NCBI RefSeq assembly: GCF_005502275.1
Contig: NZ_SWLZ01000014.1
Coordinates: 1-64,000, forward strand
DNA from: Robertmurraya siralis
Lineage (GTDB): Bacteria; Bacillota; Bacilli; Bacillales; Cytobacillaceae
Direction: 5' to 3'
Length of the DNA: 64,000 bases
Part shown: positions 1-7,501 of the stretch, piece by piece
Numbering within the stretch: the stretch's first letter is position 1
Layout: each line of letters begins with the position of its first letter
Translations under genes and position numbers: made by a program
Notes under the pieces: generated by a model
The model's input: only the letters and a program-made list of their open reading frames with translations
Databases searched by the model: none
Told to the model about the DNA's origin: nothing

Positions 1-116
1 AGTAGAAATCATTCATTTAAATGAAGATAGTTATCGTATGAAGCATCGTTCTACCATATTTGGGGAACAAAGTGTTTCAAAATAACGAGCAAAAATTGTT
101 TCATTCTACTTGACGG
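1..116 (+). mobile_element. Probable right end of an IS21-family element
   Basis: The IstB-like tail is followed within 35 bases by a sequence ending in CTACTTGAC (about 104-114), the kind of terminus seen in IS21 elements. The exact boundary cannot be fixed because the other end is outside the window. Confidence 0.35.
2..85 (+). CDS. C-terminal tail of IS21-family helper ATPase (IstB-like), partial
   Basis: The reading frame is open from the window edge to a TAA at 83-85 and encodes 27 residues ending in ...EDSYRMKHRSTIFG...SVSK. This resembles the C-terminus of IstB-type ATPases of IS21 elements, where a hydrophobic strand is followed by a SYR(M/L)K motif. The gene body lies outside the window. 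The call rests on a short stretch, so an unrelated protein tail cannot be excluded. Confidence 0.45.
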   Translation, partial: VEIIHLNEDSYRMKHRSTIFGEQSVSK

Positions 117-203
117 TCACAGGTGGGTTCAAATGCATTATTATCTTAGGACTTATCGGTTATCTTGATTTCATTGCGTATGTGGAGCAGGACAGCGGAT
201 TTG

Positions 204-232
204 TTGACAGCGAAACTAAATGAGGATATTAT
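204..232 (+). promoter_or_regulatory. Sigma-A promoter of the Rrf2 gene
   Basis: A consensus TTGACA (204-209), a 17-base spacer and TATTAT (227-232) lie 38 bases upstream of the Rrf2 start. Rrf2 regulators often autoregulate, so an operator here is likely, but none was identified. Confidence 0.75.
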
Positions 233-269
233 AGACAAGTAAAGTCTCTTTTTAAAAGGTGGTGGAACA

Positions 270-665
270 ATGAAATATTCTCGGGCTACAGATTATGCGT
301 TACATACTATGCTTTTCCTCGCTCAGGCTACTCCGAGAGAAACGATTAGTGTTCATAAATTAGCGGAGCGACAAAATGTTTCTCCTACCTATCTTTCGAA
401 AATATTAACGAAACTTGTTAAGGCAGGAATGATTGAGTCCTTGCCAGGGGTGAATGGTGGCTATAAATTGAAAAGCAATTGGGAGAACATTTCGTTTCTA
501 GATGTGATTCATGCTATTGAAGGTTCTGCTTCTTTGTTTGATTGCAGTTTCGACCATGGTCCGCAATGCCCAATTCAAAGGGTAGTTGAGCAAGCAGAAA
601 AGAAGATGGAGGATTACTTAAAAAGTATGACGATAGCTGCTCTTGCAAAAGAAGCTCAATGCTGA
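270..665 (+). CDS. Rrf2 family transcriptional regulator
   Basis: A 131-residue Rrf2 regulator. Residues 1-60 form the winged helix typical of the family (MKYSRATDYALH at the N-terminus, then the recognition segment SPTYLSKILTKLVKAGM), followed by the GVNGGYKL wing. Two cysteines in the effector segment (DCSFDHGPQC, about residues 91-100) could respond to redox or bind an Fe-S cluster. The usual three-cysteine cluster of IscR/NsrR is not complete, though the last residue of the protein is also Cys. The start is preceded by AAAGGTGGTGG and a consensus promoter. The methyltransferase gene lies 96 bases downstream on the same strand and may be its target. Confidence 0.9.
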   Translation: MKYSRATDYALHTMLFLAQATPRETISVHKLAERQNVSPTYLSKILTKLVKAGMIESLPGVNGGYKLKSNWENISFLDVIHAIEGSASLFDCSFDHGPQCPIQRVVEQAEKKMEDYLKSMTIAALAKEAQC

Positions 666-761
666 TAAATTTTTTTACTATCATTAAGGACAAAAGGAGT
701 CTTTAAACTCTTTGAATGGATTAGTTAGATTGTTTGAAATAAAAGGAAGAGGTGTGTAGCA

Positions 762-1658
762 ATGTTAAAAGATATTTATAATGAATTCGCTTGGGAAAAA
801 GCTTGGAGAGAGGATCGATCGACAAGTGTAAATACGATGAAAGAAGGGGGGATAGAGCCGACACGCGCTTTTGATTCAATTGCTCAAAGGTACAATGAGC
901 AATCATTTAGCGAAGAGGGTAAAATGCGAACAGAGCGAATTATCGGTTGGCTGGAAGACCAAGGAGTAGATTTTAATGGAGCCTCTGTATTGGACATAGG
1001 CGCAGCGTCCGGCGGATTTTCCATTCCCTTTGCGGAAAGGGGAGCGCAAGTGACAGCCGTTGAACCTTGTCTCCCATTTGTGAAACTGTTAGAGGAAAAC
1101 AGCAAAAAGTGGGCTAAGGATAATGTAGAGATAGTTGAGGGTGCTTTTGAAAATATTGATATAAAACAGCAGGGATGGGAAGGGGCCTTTGATGTAGTAT
1201 TCGTATCTATGTGTCCAGCGATAGTGGATTGGGAGAGCGTAGAGAAAGTATTGAGTTGCGCCAGGAAGTATTGTTATATTAGTCTGTCAGCAGGTCCAAA
1301 GGAGCATAGTCTTATCGATGAATTATTACCGCTTCTAAAAAGTCCTTACAACAAACCCAATAGTGCTGAGATGATGTATTTGATGCAGCTGCTTTTACTG
1401 AAAGGGTATGCATTTCATTCGCTTGTCACTCGAGAAATGAAAGTCACTGAGTTGTCTCGAGATGCCGCTATTCAAGAGGTTTTGAACTGGTTAAAAATTT
1501 ATAAACTTCCTATAAATGAAGAAACACATCGTATCATTGAAGATTATTTGGATCAATATGATTCAAGTAACAAAATAACGATTTACCAGGGAGGACGATT
1601 CGGTAAGGTACTTATTAAATTGCAAGATCAAAGCATGAAATTCGCAAAAAAAGATTGA
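762..1658 (+). CDS. Class I SAM-dependent methyltransferase
   Basis: This 298-residue protein has a Rossmann-fold methyltransferase core: motif I VLDIGAASGGF (about 81-91) binds S-adenosylmethionine, and the VTAVEP acidic loop follows at about 105. The first 60 residues and the C-terminal 120 form family-specific helical caps. The substrate is not evident. AGGAAGAGG lies 11 bases before the ATG. It probably belongs to the Rrf2 transcription unit because no terminator is seen between them. The best description is a class I methyltransferase domain protein of unknown target. Confidence 0.85.
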   Translation: MLKDIYNEFAWEKAWREDRSTSVNTMKEGGIEPTRAFDSIAQRYNEQSFSEEGKMRTERIIGWLEDQGVDFNGASVLDIGAASGGFSIPFAERGAQVTAVEPCLPFVKLLEENSKKWAKDNVEIVEGAFENIDIKQQGWEGAFDVVFVSMCPAIVDWESVEKVLSCARKYCYISLSAGPKEHSLIDELLPLLKSPYNKPNSAEMMYLMQLLLLKGYAFHSLVTREMKVTELSRDAAIQEVLNWLKIYKLPINEETHRIIEDYLDQYDSSNKITIYQGGRFGKVLIKLQDQSMKFAKKD

Positions 1659-1830
1659 GAAGAAAAAACATGTTTTTTTAGCGAGGAGTTTTTGAGTACA
1701 TTATAAATTATCTTCTAAATCTAATCGTTATACATTTAATCGCATTTTGGGCCAAGACAAGAAATGAAATGTTTAGAAAACACCTGGCTATGCCGGGGGT
1801 TCCAGAGAGCTTAAAGCGTGGTAACAAAAA

Positions 1831-1893
1831 ACCTCACTTCATGGTAGGATAAAGTTGGTTTCTCGACCACTTTATCTCACGCATGAAGGAGGT
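1831..1893 (+). promoter_or_regulatory. Stem-loop that would sequester the tnpA ribosome binding site
   Basis: ACCTCACTTCATG (1831-1843) can pair with CATGAAGGAGGT (1882-1893), and GATAAAGT-GGT pairs with ACCACTTTATC inside it. The Shine-Dalgarno AAGGAGGT of tnpA lies in the right arm, eight bases before its ATG. RNA structures that hide the tnpA ribosome binding site are known for IS200 elements; that this remnant folds this way is inference. Confidence 0.55.
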
Positions 1894-1901
1894 ATGCCCT
1901 G

Positions 1902-2030
1902 ATGAAGGACATGAATAGTTTAGCACACACAATATGGAATTGTAAGCATCACATAGTATTTGCACCAAAATACAGAAGGCAAATGATCTATGGAAAATAC
2001 AGAAAGGGTAACAGAAATACAATAATATGA
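1902..2030 (+). pseudogene. Truncated IS200/IS605 transposase TnpA (N-terminal 42 residues)
   Basis: Translation gives MKDMNSLAHTIWNCKHHIVF followed by APKYRRQMIYGKYRKG, the typical start of Y1 transposases of the IS200 family, including the first residues of the HUH-fold beta strand. It then diverges and stops after 42 residues, whereas intact TnpA has about 150. The HUH motif and the catalytic tyrosine are absent. It is a decayed remnant with its ribosome binding site intact. Confidence 0.7.
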
Positions 2031-2100
2031 GTATGAATGGCTTCCTCAAAAAAGGGATAATTAGAATGTGGTAAAATCCTAATTTGAGAAAAAATTTTAA

Positions 2101-2130
2101 GAACCGCTTTTAATTGTGGTTCTTTTTTTA
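2101..2130 (+). terminator. Rho-independent terminator candidate
   Basis: GAACCGC and GTGGTTC pair with one G:U across an 8-base loop and are followed by seven T. It would insulate the downstream catabolic operon from transcription entering through the IS remnant. Confidence 0.6.
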
Positions 2131-2467
2131 ATTGTTCTATAAGAGTTCATCATAAAGCTAGCAAACTAGACCAGCCCCAATTTATGCCGCTTTTCCATAT
2201 TTAAGTGAGATGCAATTATATTAAAGAATTCGGGCTACGTGGACAAATTGCACAACATTTTAAAGGATTATTTGATGATTTGTCTAATGTTATGTAAGTG
2301 GTATCATTATACTATAAATTTAAAATATTCTGTATATTAAAAATTGAAAGTTCTTTTATTTGAGTTCAGTTGCTGGCAAAGGAGGTTGTGTAGTTTTAAT
2401 AAGCACAGAAGGCTGTGGAGGAAAACTAATTAGTTTGATCTATTGAATTGAAGGGGGAGAAACGGGA

Positions 2468-2752
2468 ATGAAGCATAGCCAGATTGATCAAAATGATCCA
2501 AGGTTTAAAATAGCTAACAAAGAAGCATTAATAGGGGTTGGTCTCGTTGTCATCAATTTTATATGGTGGTATGGCTTCGCATACGGGTTAGGTTCTGTTC
2601 CTCCTGAAGAATATACATATGTCTTCGGGTTGCCGGCATGGTTCTTTTACAGTTGTGTTGTGGGGACGCTGTTAATGATTGTCCTTGTAATCATTGTTGT
2701 AAAAGGGTTTTTAACGGAAGTAAGTTTTGAGGAAGAGGAGGAGAATAGATGA
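2468..2752 (+). CDS. YhdT-like DUF997 small membrane protein, symporter partner
   Basis: A 94-residue protein with two membrane segments (about 22-40 and 54-77), a WWYGFAYG motif between them and an acidic tail. It matches the YhdT/DUF997 family, whose genes are typically next to panF-type sodium/solute symporters. Its stop overlaps the symporter start (ATGA, four bases), so the two are translationally coupled. It is probably a small accessory subunit of the transporter. The ribosome binding site is AGGGGGAG. Confidence 0.85.
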   Translation: MKHSQIDQNDPRFKIANKEALIGVGLVVINFIWWYGFAYGLGSVPPEEYTYVFGLPAWFFYSCVVGTLLMIVLVIIVVKGFLTEVSFEEEEENR

Positions 2753-4203
2753 ACTGGCAAGTAATGTTTCCATTAGTTATTTTTGTGATTTCAATATTTG
2801 TTGTCGGTTTTTGGTCCTCCCGTTATCTCAAGAATTCTACTAATTTTTTGCAGGAATATTTCCTTGGAAGCAGGGAGTTAGGTGGTTTTATTTTAGCGAT
2901 GACGATGGTGGCTACATATGGTAGTGCGAGTAGTTTTATCGGTGGTCCGGGTACTGCGTATACTCAAGGATTGGGCTGGGTTTTGCTCGCTATGGCCCAA
3001 GTAGCGACAGGTTATTTTACGTTATTAATTCTTGGGAAAAAATTTGCCATATATGCTCGTAAATATAAGGCGATCACGCTTATTGATTTTTTAAGAAGTC
3101 GCTATAACAACAATAAATCTGTTTCAATTTTAGCTGCATTTAGCATTATTATCTTTATCTTTTCTGCAATGGCAGCCCAATGGGTTGGCGGGGCTAGATT
3201 AATTGAATCGATAACAGGTCTCTCGTATACCTCTGCTCTGTTTATTTTTGCAATCTGTGTCATTATCTATGTCATTATCGGTGGCTTTCGTGCTGTCGCT
3301 GTAACCGATACAATCCAAGGGATCGTAATGCTTGTAGGTACATTTATTATTTTAATTGGCACTATTATAGCGGGTGGTGGTATTTCGAATATTATGGCAG
3401 AACTTGTTTCGGAAAATCCAAATCTCGTAACTCCGTTCGGACATGATGGTGGTCTCACTCCAGCTTATGTATCTTCCTTCTGGATTTTAGTAGGTGTTGG
3501 GGTGGTTGCGTTGCCGCAGGTTACGGTTCGGGCAATGTCGTACAAAAGCTCAAAAGCTATGCATCGTGCACTTGTTACTGGAACGATTGTTGTTGGTTTT
3601 ATCATGCTTGGGATGCATTTAATCGGGGTATTTGCAAGACCGATTCTTCCTGACATCGAAGTTGGGGATACCGTTATGCCTATGATTACGATGGAAGTAC
3701 TACCACCATGGCTTGCTGGCGTCGTACTTGCGGCACCACTAGCAGCGATTATGTCCACGGTGGACTCCCTTTTGTTATTAGTAAGCTCCGCGGTAGTAAA
3801 GGATGTATATTTAAATTTCATCAAACCGGAAGCAACGAATAAACAAATAAAACAAGTTAGTTTCAGTGTGACCACGGTATTAGGAATCTTAGTGTTTGCG
3901 ATCGCATTAAGTCCACCGGATTTATTAATTTGGTTGAACCTATTCGCATTTGGCGGCTTACAGTCTGCATTTATATGGCCGGTCATAATGGGGCTCTATT
4001 GGCAACGAGGAAATGAACATGGTGCACTTGCCTCAATGATTGTTGGTTCTTCCTCCTATATTATTATTCATAATTTTGCGCCGAATATGATGGGTGTTCA
4101 TTCTGTTGTATTTCCAATATTATTTTCACTCATTGCATTTGTTCTTGTTAGTTTCTTGACCGAAAATGCCTCATTTAGCAGTACGAATAAATTACATGCT
4201 TAA
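2749..4203 (+). CDS. panF: Sodium:solute symporter, PanF (sodium/pantothenate) type
   Basis: A 484-residue membrane protein of the solute:sodium symporter (SSS) family with about 13 hydrophobic segments. The early segment has the family pattern: a LKNSTNFLQEYFLGSRELGG stretch near residue 28, then a glycine/serine-rich ATYGSASSFIGGPG core helix. It pairs with a DUF997 protein, as PanF does in enterobacteria, which points to pantothenate uptake with sodium. The downstream enzymes fit that substrate. Other SSS substrates cannot be excluded from sequence alone. It is the second gene of the catabolic operon. Confidence 0.8.
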   Translation: MNWQVMFPLVIFVISIFVVGFWSSRYLKNSTNFLQEYFLGSRELGGFILAMTMVATYGSASSFIGGPGTAYTQGLGWVLLAMAQVATGYFTLLILGKKFAIYARKYKAITLIDFLRSRYNNNKSVSILAAFSIIIFIFSAMAAQWVGGARLIESITGLSYTSALFIFAICVIIYVIIGGFRAVAVTDTIQGIVMLVGTFIILIGTIIAGGGISNIMAELVSENPNLVTPFGHDGGLTPAYVSSFWILVGVGVVALPQVTVRAMSYKSSKAMHRALVTGTIVVGFIMLGMHLIGVFARPILPDIEVGDTVMPMITMEVLPPWLAGVVLAAPLAAIMSTVDSLLLLVSSAVVKDVYLNFIKPEATNKQIKQVSFSVTTVLGILVFAIALSPPDLLIWLNLFAFGGLQSAFIWPVIMGLYWQRGNEHGALASMIVGSSSYIIIHNFAPNMMGVHSVVFPILFSLIAFVLVSFLTENASFSSTNKLHA

Positions 4204-4302
4204 AAATATAGAGGTGGAGAATCTAATTGATATGTGTGAAAAAAGGCATCATCTGTAGCGTGTATCCACCTTTCGAATTTTTTAAAAAGAAAGGAGCATA
4301 AC

Positions 4303-5538
4303 ATGCCGTCTATTAAACAATCTTATGTAAATAGAAGAGTAAGAGATCGAGAGGATGTGATTGAATTAACGAAAAAACTAGTGCAAATTCCGAGTGTGTA
4401 CCGGCCCGGTATTGAAGGAGGAAACGAAGAAAAAGTTGCAAAGTTCGTTGCCCAATATTTAAGAGAATTAGGCATTGAAGTACATGTTGAAGAGGTTGAG
4501 CCTGGACGACCAAATGTAATTGGAATCGTTGATTCTGGTAAGCCAGGTCCGACGTTGTTATTTGAAGGTCATACAGATGTGGTTACCGAGGGAGATCGAA
4601 AGGCATGGTCATATGATCCGTTTGGAGCAGTTATGGAGAACGGGCGCATGTATGGCAGGGGAACGAATGATACGAAAGGAAATCTGGCTTGTATGATCAC
4701 AGCAACTCATTCCCTTTTAAGAGATCGAGAGGAGTGGTCAGGGAAAATCATCCTTTGTATACCATGTGATGAAGAGGGAATGATGATTGGCATCAAGCAT
4801 TTTATTAGGCGAGGTTGGGCGGAAAATGTAGATGGAGCGATCATTTGTGAACCGGAGGAAAATCAAGTATGCGTGACTCAGAAAGGTGCGATGCGCATCG
4901 TTATCCGTGTCTTTGGAAAAATGGCTCATGGTGCTATCCCACTCAGTGGAATTAATCCGAATACCCGAATGGCTAAGATCATTTGTGCATTGGAAGAGTT
5001 TGAACAACGTGAAAAAGAGAGATTAGGCTGTCATCCGCAACTTGGCTGGCCGAGCATTACCCCTACTATTCTCCAAGCACCAGTTAGAGGAGAAGCGCAA
5101 ATCAATGTAGTTCCTGATCAGTGTATGACAACACTTGATGTCAGAACTGTTCCAGGGCAGGAACATGAAACCATCAAGAAAGAAATCCAAAGTATATTGG
5201 ACCGGATTGCCAAGGAAGACGAGGACTTTAAGGCAGAGTTCGAGGTCATTGAGGATCGCCCTTGGACGGAAACGAGTAAGGACGAACCTGTAGTTCAGGC
5301 TGTTGCAAAAGCTTATGAAACCGTAACAGGGAAAAAACCAATTTACAATGGAGTCCCTGGTGCAACAGATGGAACTTTCCTGCATTTGGCCGGAGTCCCT
5401 ATTGTGACAACCGGTGCTGGAGATCGGGAAGTTCCTCATCAAATTGATGAATATGTGGATATAGATGAACTGGTAGAAACCACTGAAATCTATCGGACAG
5501 CCGCATTGCTGTTTTTAAATCGAGAAGTGAGCAAGTGA
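4303..5538 (+). CDS. M20-family zinc amidohydrolase, candidate pantothenase
   Basis: A 411-residue M20 (ArgE/DapE/ACY1) protein. The di-zinc ligands are all present: H90 and D92 in FEGHTDVV, D123 in GTNDTKG, the E157-E158 pair in PCDEEG, E183 in ICEPE and H379 in VPHQID. The dimerisation (lid) domain is about 190-310. These enzymes hydrolyse amide bonds, often of N-acyl amino acids. Pantothenate is N-pantoyl-beta-alanine, and the neighbours provide for both halves, so hydrolysis to pantoate and beta-alanine (EC 3.5.1.22) is inferred. A 99-base gap separates it from the symporter; its ribosome binding site is AAAGGAG. A peptidase or deacylase of another substrate is the alternative. Confidence 0.85.
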   Translation: MPSIKQSYVNRRVRDREDVIELTKKLVQIPSVYRPGIEGGNEEKVAKFVAQYLRELGIEVHVEEVEPGRPNVIGIVDSGKPGPTLLFEGHTDVVTEGDRKAWSYDPFGAVMENGRMYGRGTNDTKGNLACMITATHSLLRDREEWSGKIILCIPCDEEGMMIGIKHFIRRGWAENVDGAIICEPEENQVCVTQKGAMRIVIRVFGKMAHGAIPLSGINPNTRMAKIICALEEFEQREKERLGCHPQLGWPSITPTILQAPVRGEAQINVVPDQCMTTLDVRTVPGQEHETIKKEIQSILDRIAKEDEDFKAEFEVIEDRPWTETSKDEPVVQAVAKAYETVTGKKPIYNGVPGATDGTFLHLAGVPIVTTGAGDREVPHQIDEYVDIDELVETTEIYRTAALLFLNREVSK

Positions 5539-5551
5539 GGAGAATATGGGT

Positions 5552-6643
5552 ATGAAGGATTATAAAATTGCGGTTATTCCAGGAGACGGAATTGGACCCG
5601 AGGTGATGGAGGAAGCTTTGAAAGTGCTGGAAGTGCTAGAAAAGCAAGATTCCACGTTTACATGTCACACCGATATTTATCAATGGAATGCCGATTATTA
5701 TTTGCAGCATGGCAGGATGATGCCGAAGGATGGCATTGAAACGTTGAAAAACTATGATGCCATACTATTTGGTGCCATTGGTGATGAACGTGTTCCTGAT
5801 GAAATTACCATTTGGGATTTAATTATGCCGATTCGTAAACAATTCCAGCAATATATTAATCTTCGTCCAGTAAAAAAACTAGCTGGTATCCAAACAAGAT
5901 ACGATGATGTGAATATAGATTTTGTCATTGTTCGCGAAAATGCTGAAGGGGAATATTCGAACAGCGGTGGACGCCTTTATCAAAGAATGGACCAAGAAAT
6001 GGCGATTCAAAACACGGTTATAACTCGGAAAGGGACAAAATTAGCTGCTCAGTTTGCCTTTGAATATGCTGTTAAACAAGGAAAGAAAAAGGTAACAAGT
6101 GGAACGAAATCAAACGCTGTTATTCACACAATGAAATTATGGGATGAAGCAGTCCAAGAGGTAGCACGGGAGTTTCCTGCAATTAAACTTGAAGAAAATT
6201 ATATTGACGCTCTTGCCGCATACTTTGTTCAGCGTCCTCATACATTTGAAGTCGTGGTCGCCTCCAATTTATTTGGAGATATTTTATCTGATTTAGGAGC
6301 GGCACTCGTTGGTGGGTTAGGGATATCACCATCTGCAAATTTAAATCCAAACGGGGATTTCCCATCAATGTTTGAACCAGTACATGGTTCGGCTCCTGAT
6401 ATTGCTGGTACAGGTAAAGCGAATCCAATCGCTCAAATTTGGTCGACAGCAATGATGTTGGAACATCTAGGGCGTAAGGATCTTTCAGACACGATTATGA
6501 ATGCTATCGAACAAGTGATAAGGAATGGAGAAGTATTGACTCCAGATTTAGGAGGAACAGCTACAACTGCTGAGATGGGTCAAGCGATTATAGAGAGGAT
6601 TTCAGCAAATAAACATAGGCGTTCTAAGGAAAGGAGTCTGTGA
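5552..6643 (+). CDS. Isocitrate/isopropylmalate-dehydrogenase family enzyme, candidate dimethylmalate dehydrogenase
   Basis: A member of the NAD(P)-dependent, metal-dependent decarboxylating beta-hydroxyacid dehydrogenases, closest in style to the tartrate dehydrogenase/D-malate group. The N-terminus has IPGDGIGPEV, the active-site segment has VRENAEGEYS, and the nucleotide-binding loop has PVHGSAPDIAG. These enzymes oxidise a 2-hydroxyacid and remove the 3-carboxylate. In this context the likely substrate is 3,3-dimethylmalate, giving 2-oxoisovalerate and CO2. An upstream in-frame ATG at 5546 lies only three bases from GAGGAG; the ATG at 5552 has better spacing. It lies 13 bases after the amidohydrolase. 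Confidence 0.8.
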   Translation: MKDYKIAVIPGDGIGPEVMEEALKVLEVLEKQDSTFTCHTDIYQWNADYYLQHGRMMPKDGIETLKNYDAILFGAIGDERVPDEITIWDLIMPIRKQFQQYINLRPVKKLAGIQTRYDDVNIDFVIVRENAEGEYSNSGGRLYQRMDQEMAIQNTVITRKGTKLAAQFAFEYAVKQGKKKVTSGTKSNAVIHTMKLWDEAVQEVAREFPAIKLEENYIDALAAYFVQRPHTFEVVVASNLFGDILSDLGAALVGGLGISPSANLNPNGDFPSMFEPVHGSAPDIAGTGKANPIAQIWSTAMMLEHLGRKDLSDTIMNAIEQVIRNGEVLTPDLGGTATTAEMGQAIIERISANKHRRSKERSL

Positions 6644-6703
6644 AGTGGAATGAATATGAAACTTCCATGATCTTTGAACAATAGAATGAAAGGGTGATAG
6701 ATA

Positions 6704-7444
6704 ATGAGACTTGCTGGAAAAACATTTATGATTACCGGTGCAGCAGGAGGAATGGGGAAGGTAACGGTTGCACGTTTTTTAGAAGAAGGAGCTAATATAG
6801 TGGCTTGTGACCTTTCATTTTCTGAGCCTTTTAAGCAGAACAAACAACTTTTGACTGTAGAAGGGGATCTGACGAATGAGAAAGATGTAGACCATGTTAC
6901 AGCTCAAACCATTGCTACATTTGGCAAATTGGACGGTCTCGTACATATGGCAGGGATTGCTCAAAAATCAACACCAGTTGAGGAAGTAACAATTGATGAG
7001 TGGAATCGCATAATCGCTATTAACACGACGGCGGTTTTTTTGATTAATCGTGCAGTGGTTCGAGCATTTGCCGAATGTGAAGGAGTTATCGTAAATGTAG
7101 CATCGATCTCAGCAGTCCGGCCCCGACCTGGTTTAAGTTCTTACATAGCATCTAAAGGAGCAACTGTTGCATTTTCTCAAGCATTAGCGATTGAATTGGC
7201 ACCGAAAAATGTGAGAGTAAATGTTATCCATCCAGGACCAAGTGATACGCAAATGCTTGGACAGTTTGCTGCTGTGGGAGCAGATATAGAAAGAATGAAA
7301 GATGATGTATTTAAGCAAAGTGTTCCTTTAGGCAAGCTGATCGAACCTATTGATATTGCTAATGCAGCAGTATATTTATGCTCCGATGAAGCGCGGATGG
7401 TCACAGGAACCGTCTTGCATGTAGATGGTGGAAGGGGTCTTTAA
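6704..7444 (+). CDS. Short-chain dehydrogenase/reductase, candidate pantoate 4-dehydrogenase
   Basis: A 246-residue classical SDR. The cofactor motif is TGAAGGMG (11-18), and D36 at the end of strand 2 favours NAD over NADP. The NxAG-like motif is MAGIA (82-86), and the catalytic residues are S134, Y147 and K151 (YIASK). It ends in the common VLHVDGGRGL C-terminus. SDRs of this kind oxidise alcohols to carbonyls. In the proposed pathway it would convert the primary alcohol of pantoate to the aldehyde. The substrate assignment is inference from context. Confidence 0.8.
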   Translation: MRLAGKTFMITGAAGGMGKVTVARFLEEGANIVACDLSFSEPFKQNKQLLTVEGDLTNEKDVDHVTAQTIATFGKLDGLVHMAGIAQKSTPVEEVTIDEWNRIIAINTTAVFLINRAVVRAFAECEGVIVNVASISAVRPRPGLSSYIASKGATVAFSQALAIELAPKNVRVNVIHPGPSDTQMLGQFAAVGADIERMKDDVFKQSVPLGKLIEPIDIANAAVYLCSDEARMVTGTVLHVDGGRGL

Positions 7445-7501
7445 ACTTGCATGAAACAAAGCCTGATTGGACAAAGTGTTTTTGGAAGGGAGCATGTAGA
7501 C

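Larger units (their letters stand above)
1780..2050 (+). mobile_element. IS200/IS605-family remnant with left-end hairpin
   Basis: The segment starts with a short subterminal hairpin (CCTGGC-TAT-GCCGGG, about 1783-1797) followed by a GTTCCAGAGAGCTTAAAGCG-type left end, as in IS200 elements. It continues through a structured leader into the N-terminus of a TnpA transposase that soon hits a stop. Most of the transposase and the right end are missing, so it cannot move by itself. Confidence 0.65.
1659..2467. other. Spacer holding the IS200 remnant and the start region of the pantothenate-type cluster
   Basis: Of these 809 bases, about 1780-2050 is the IS200/IS605 remnant and 2101-2130 a terminator-like hairpin. 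2280-2307 is a weak promoter candidate (TTGTCT, 16 bases, TATCAT). An AAAGGAGG at about 2379-2386 is not followed by a usable start codon. No further gene is seen. Confidence 0.6.

Noticed and set aside
3465-3986. 173-residue frame on the minus strand within the symporter gene
   Set aside because: It lies antisense to a clear membrane protein; composition and lack of start signals show it is a shadow frame.
5552-6643. 3-isopropylmalate dehydrogenase LeuB
   Set aside because: No leuA, leuC or leuD nearby; the sequence style is nearer to tartrate/D-malate dehydrogenases and the operon is catabolic.
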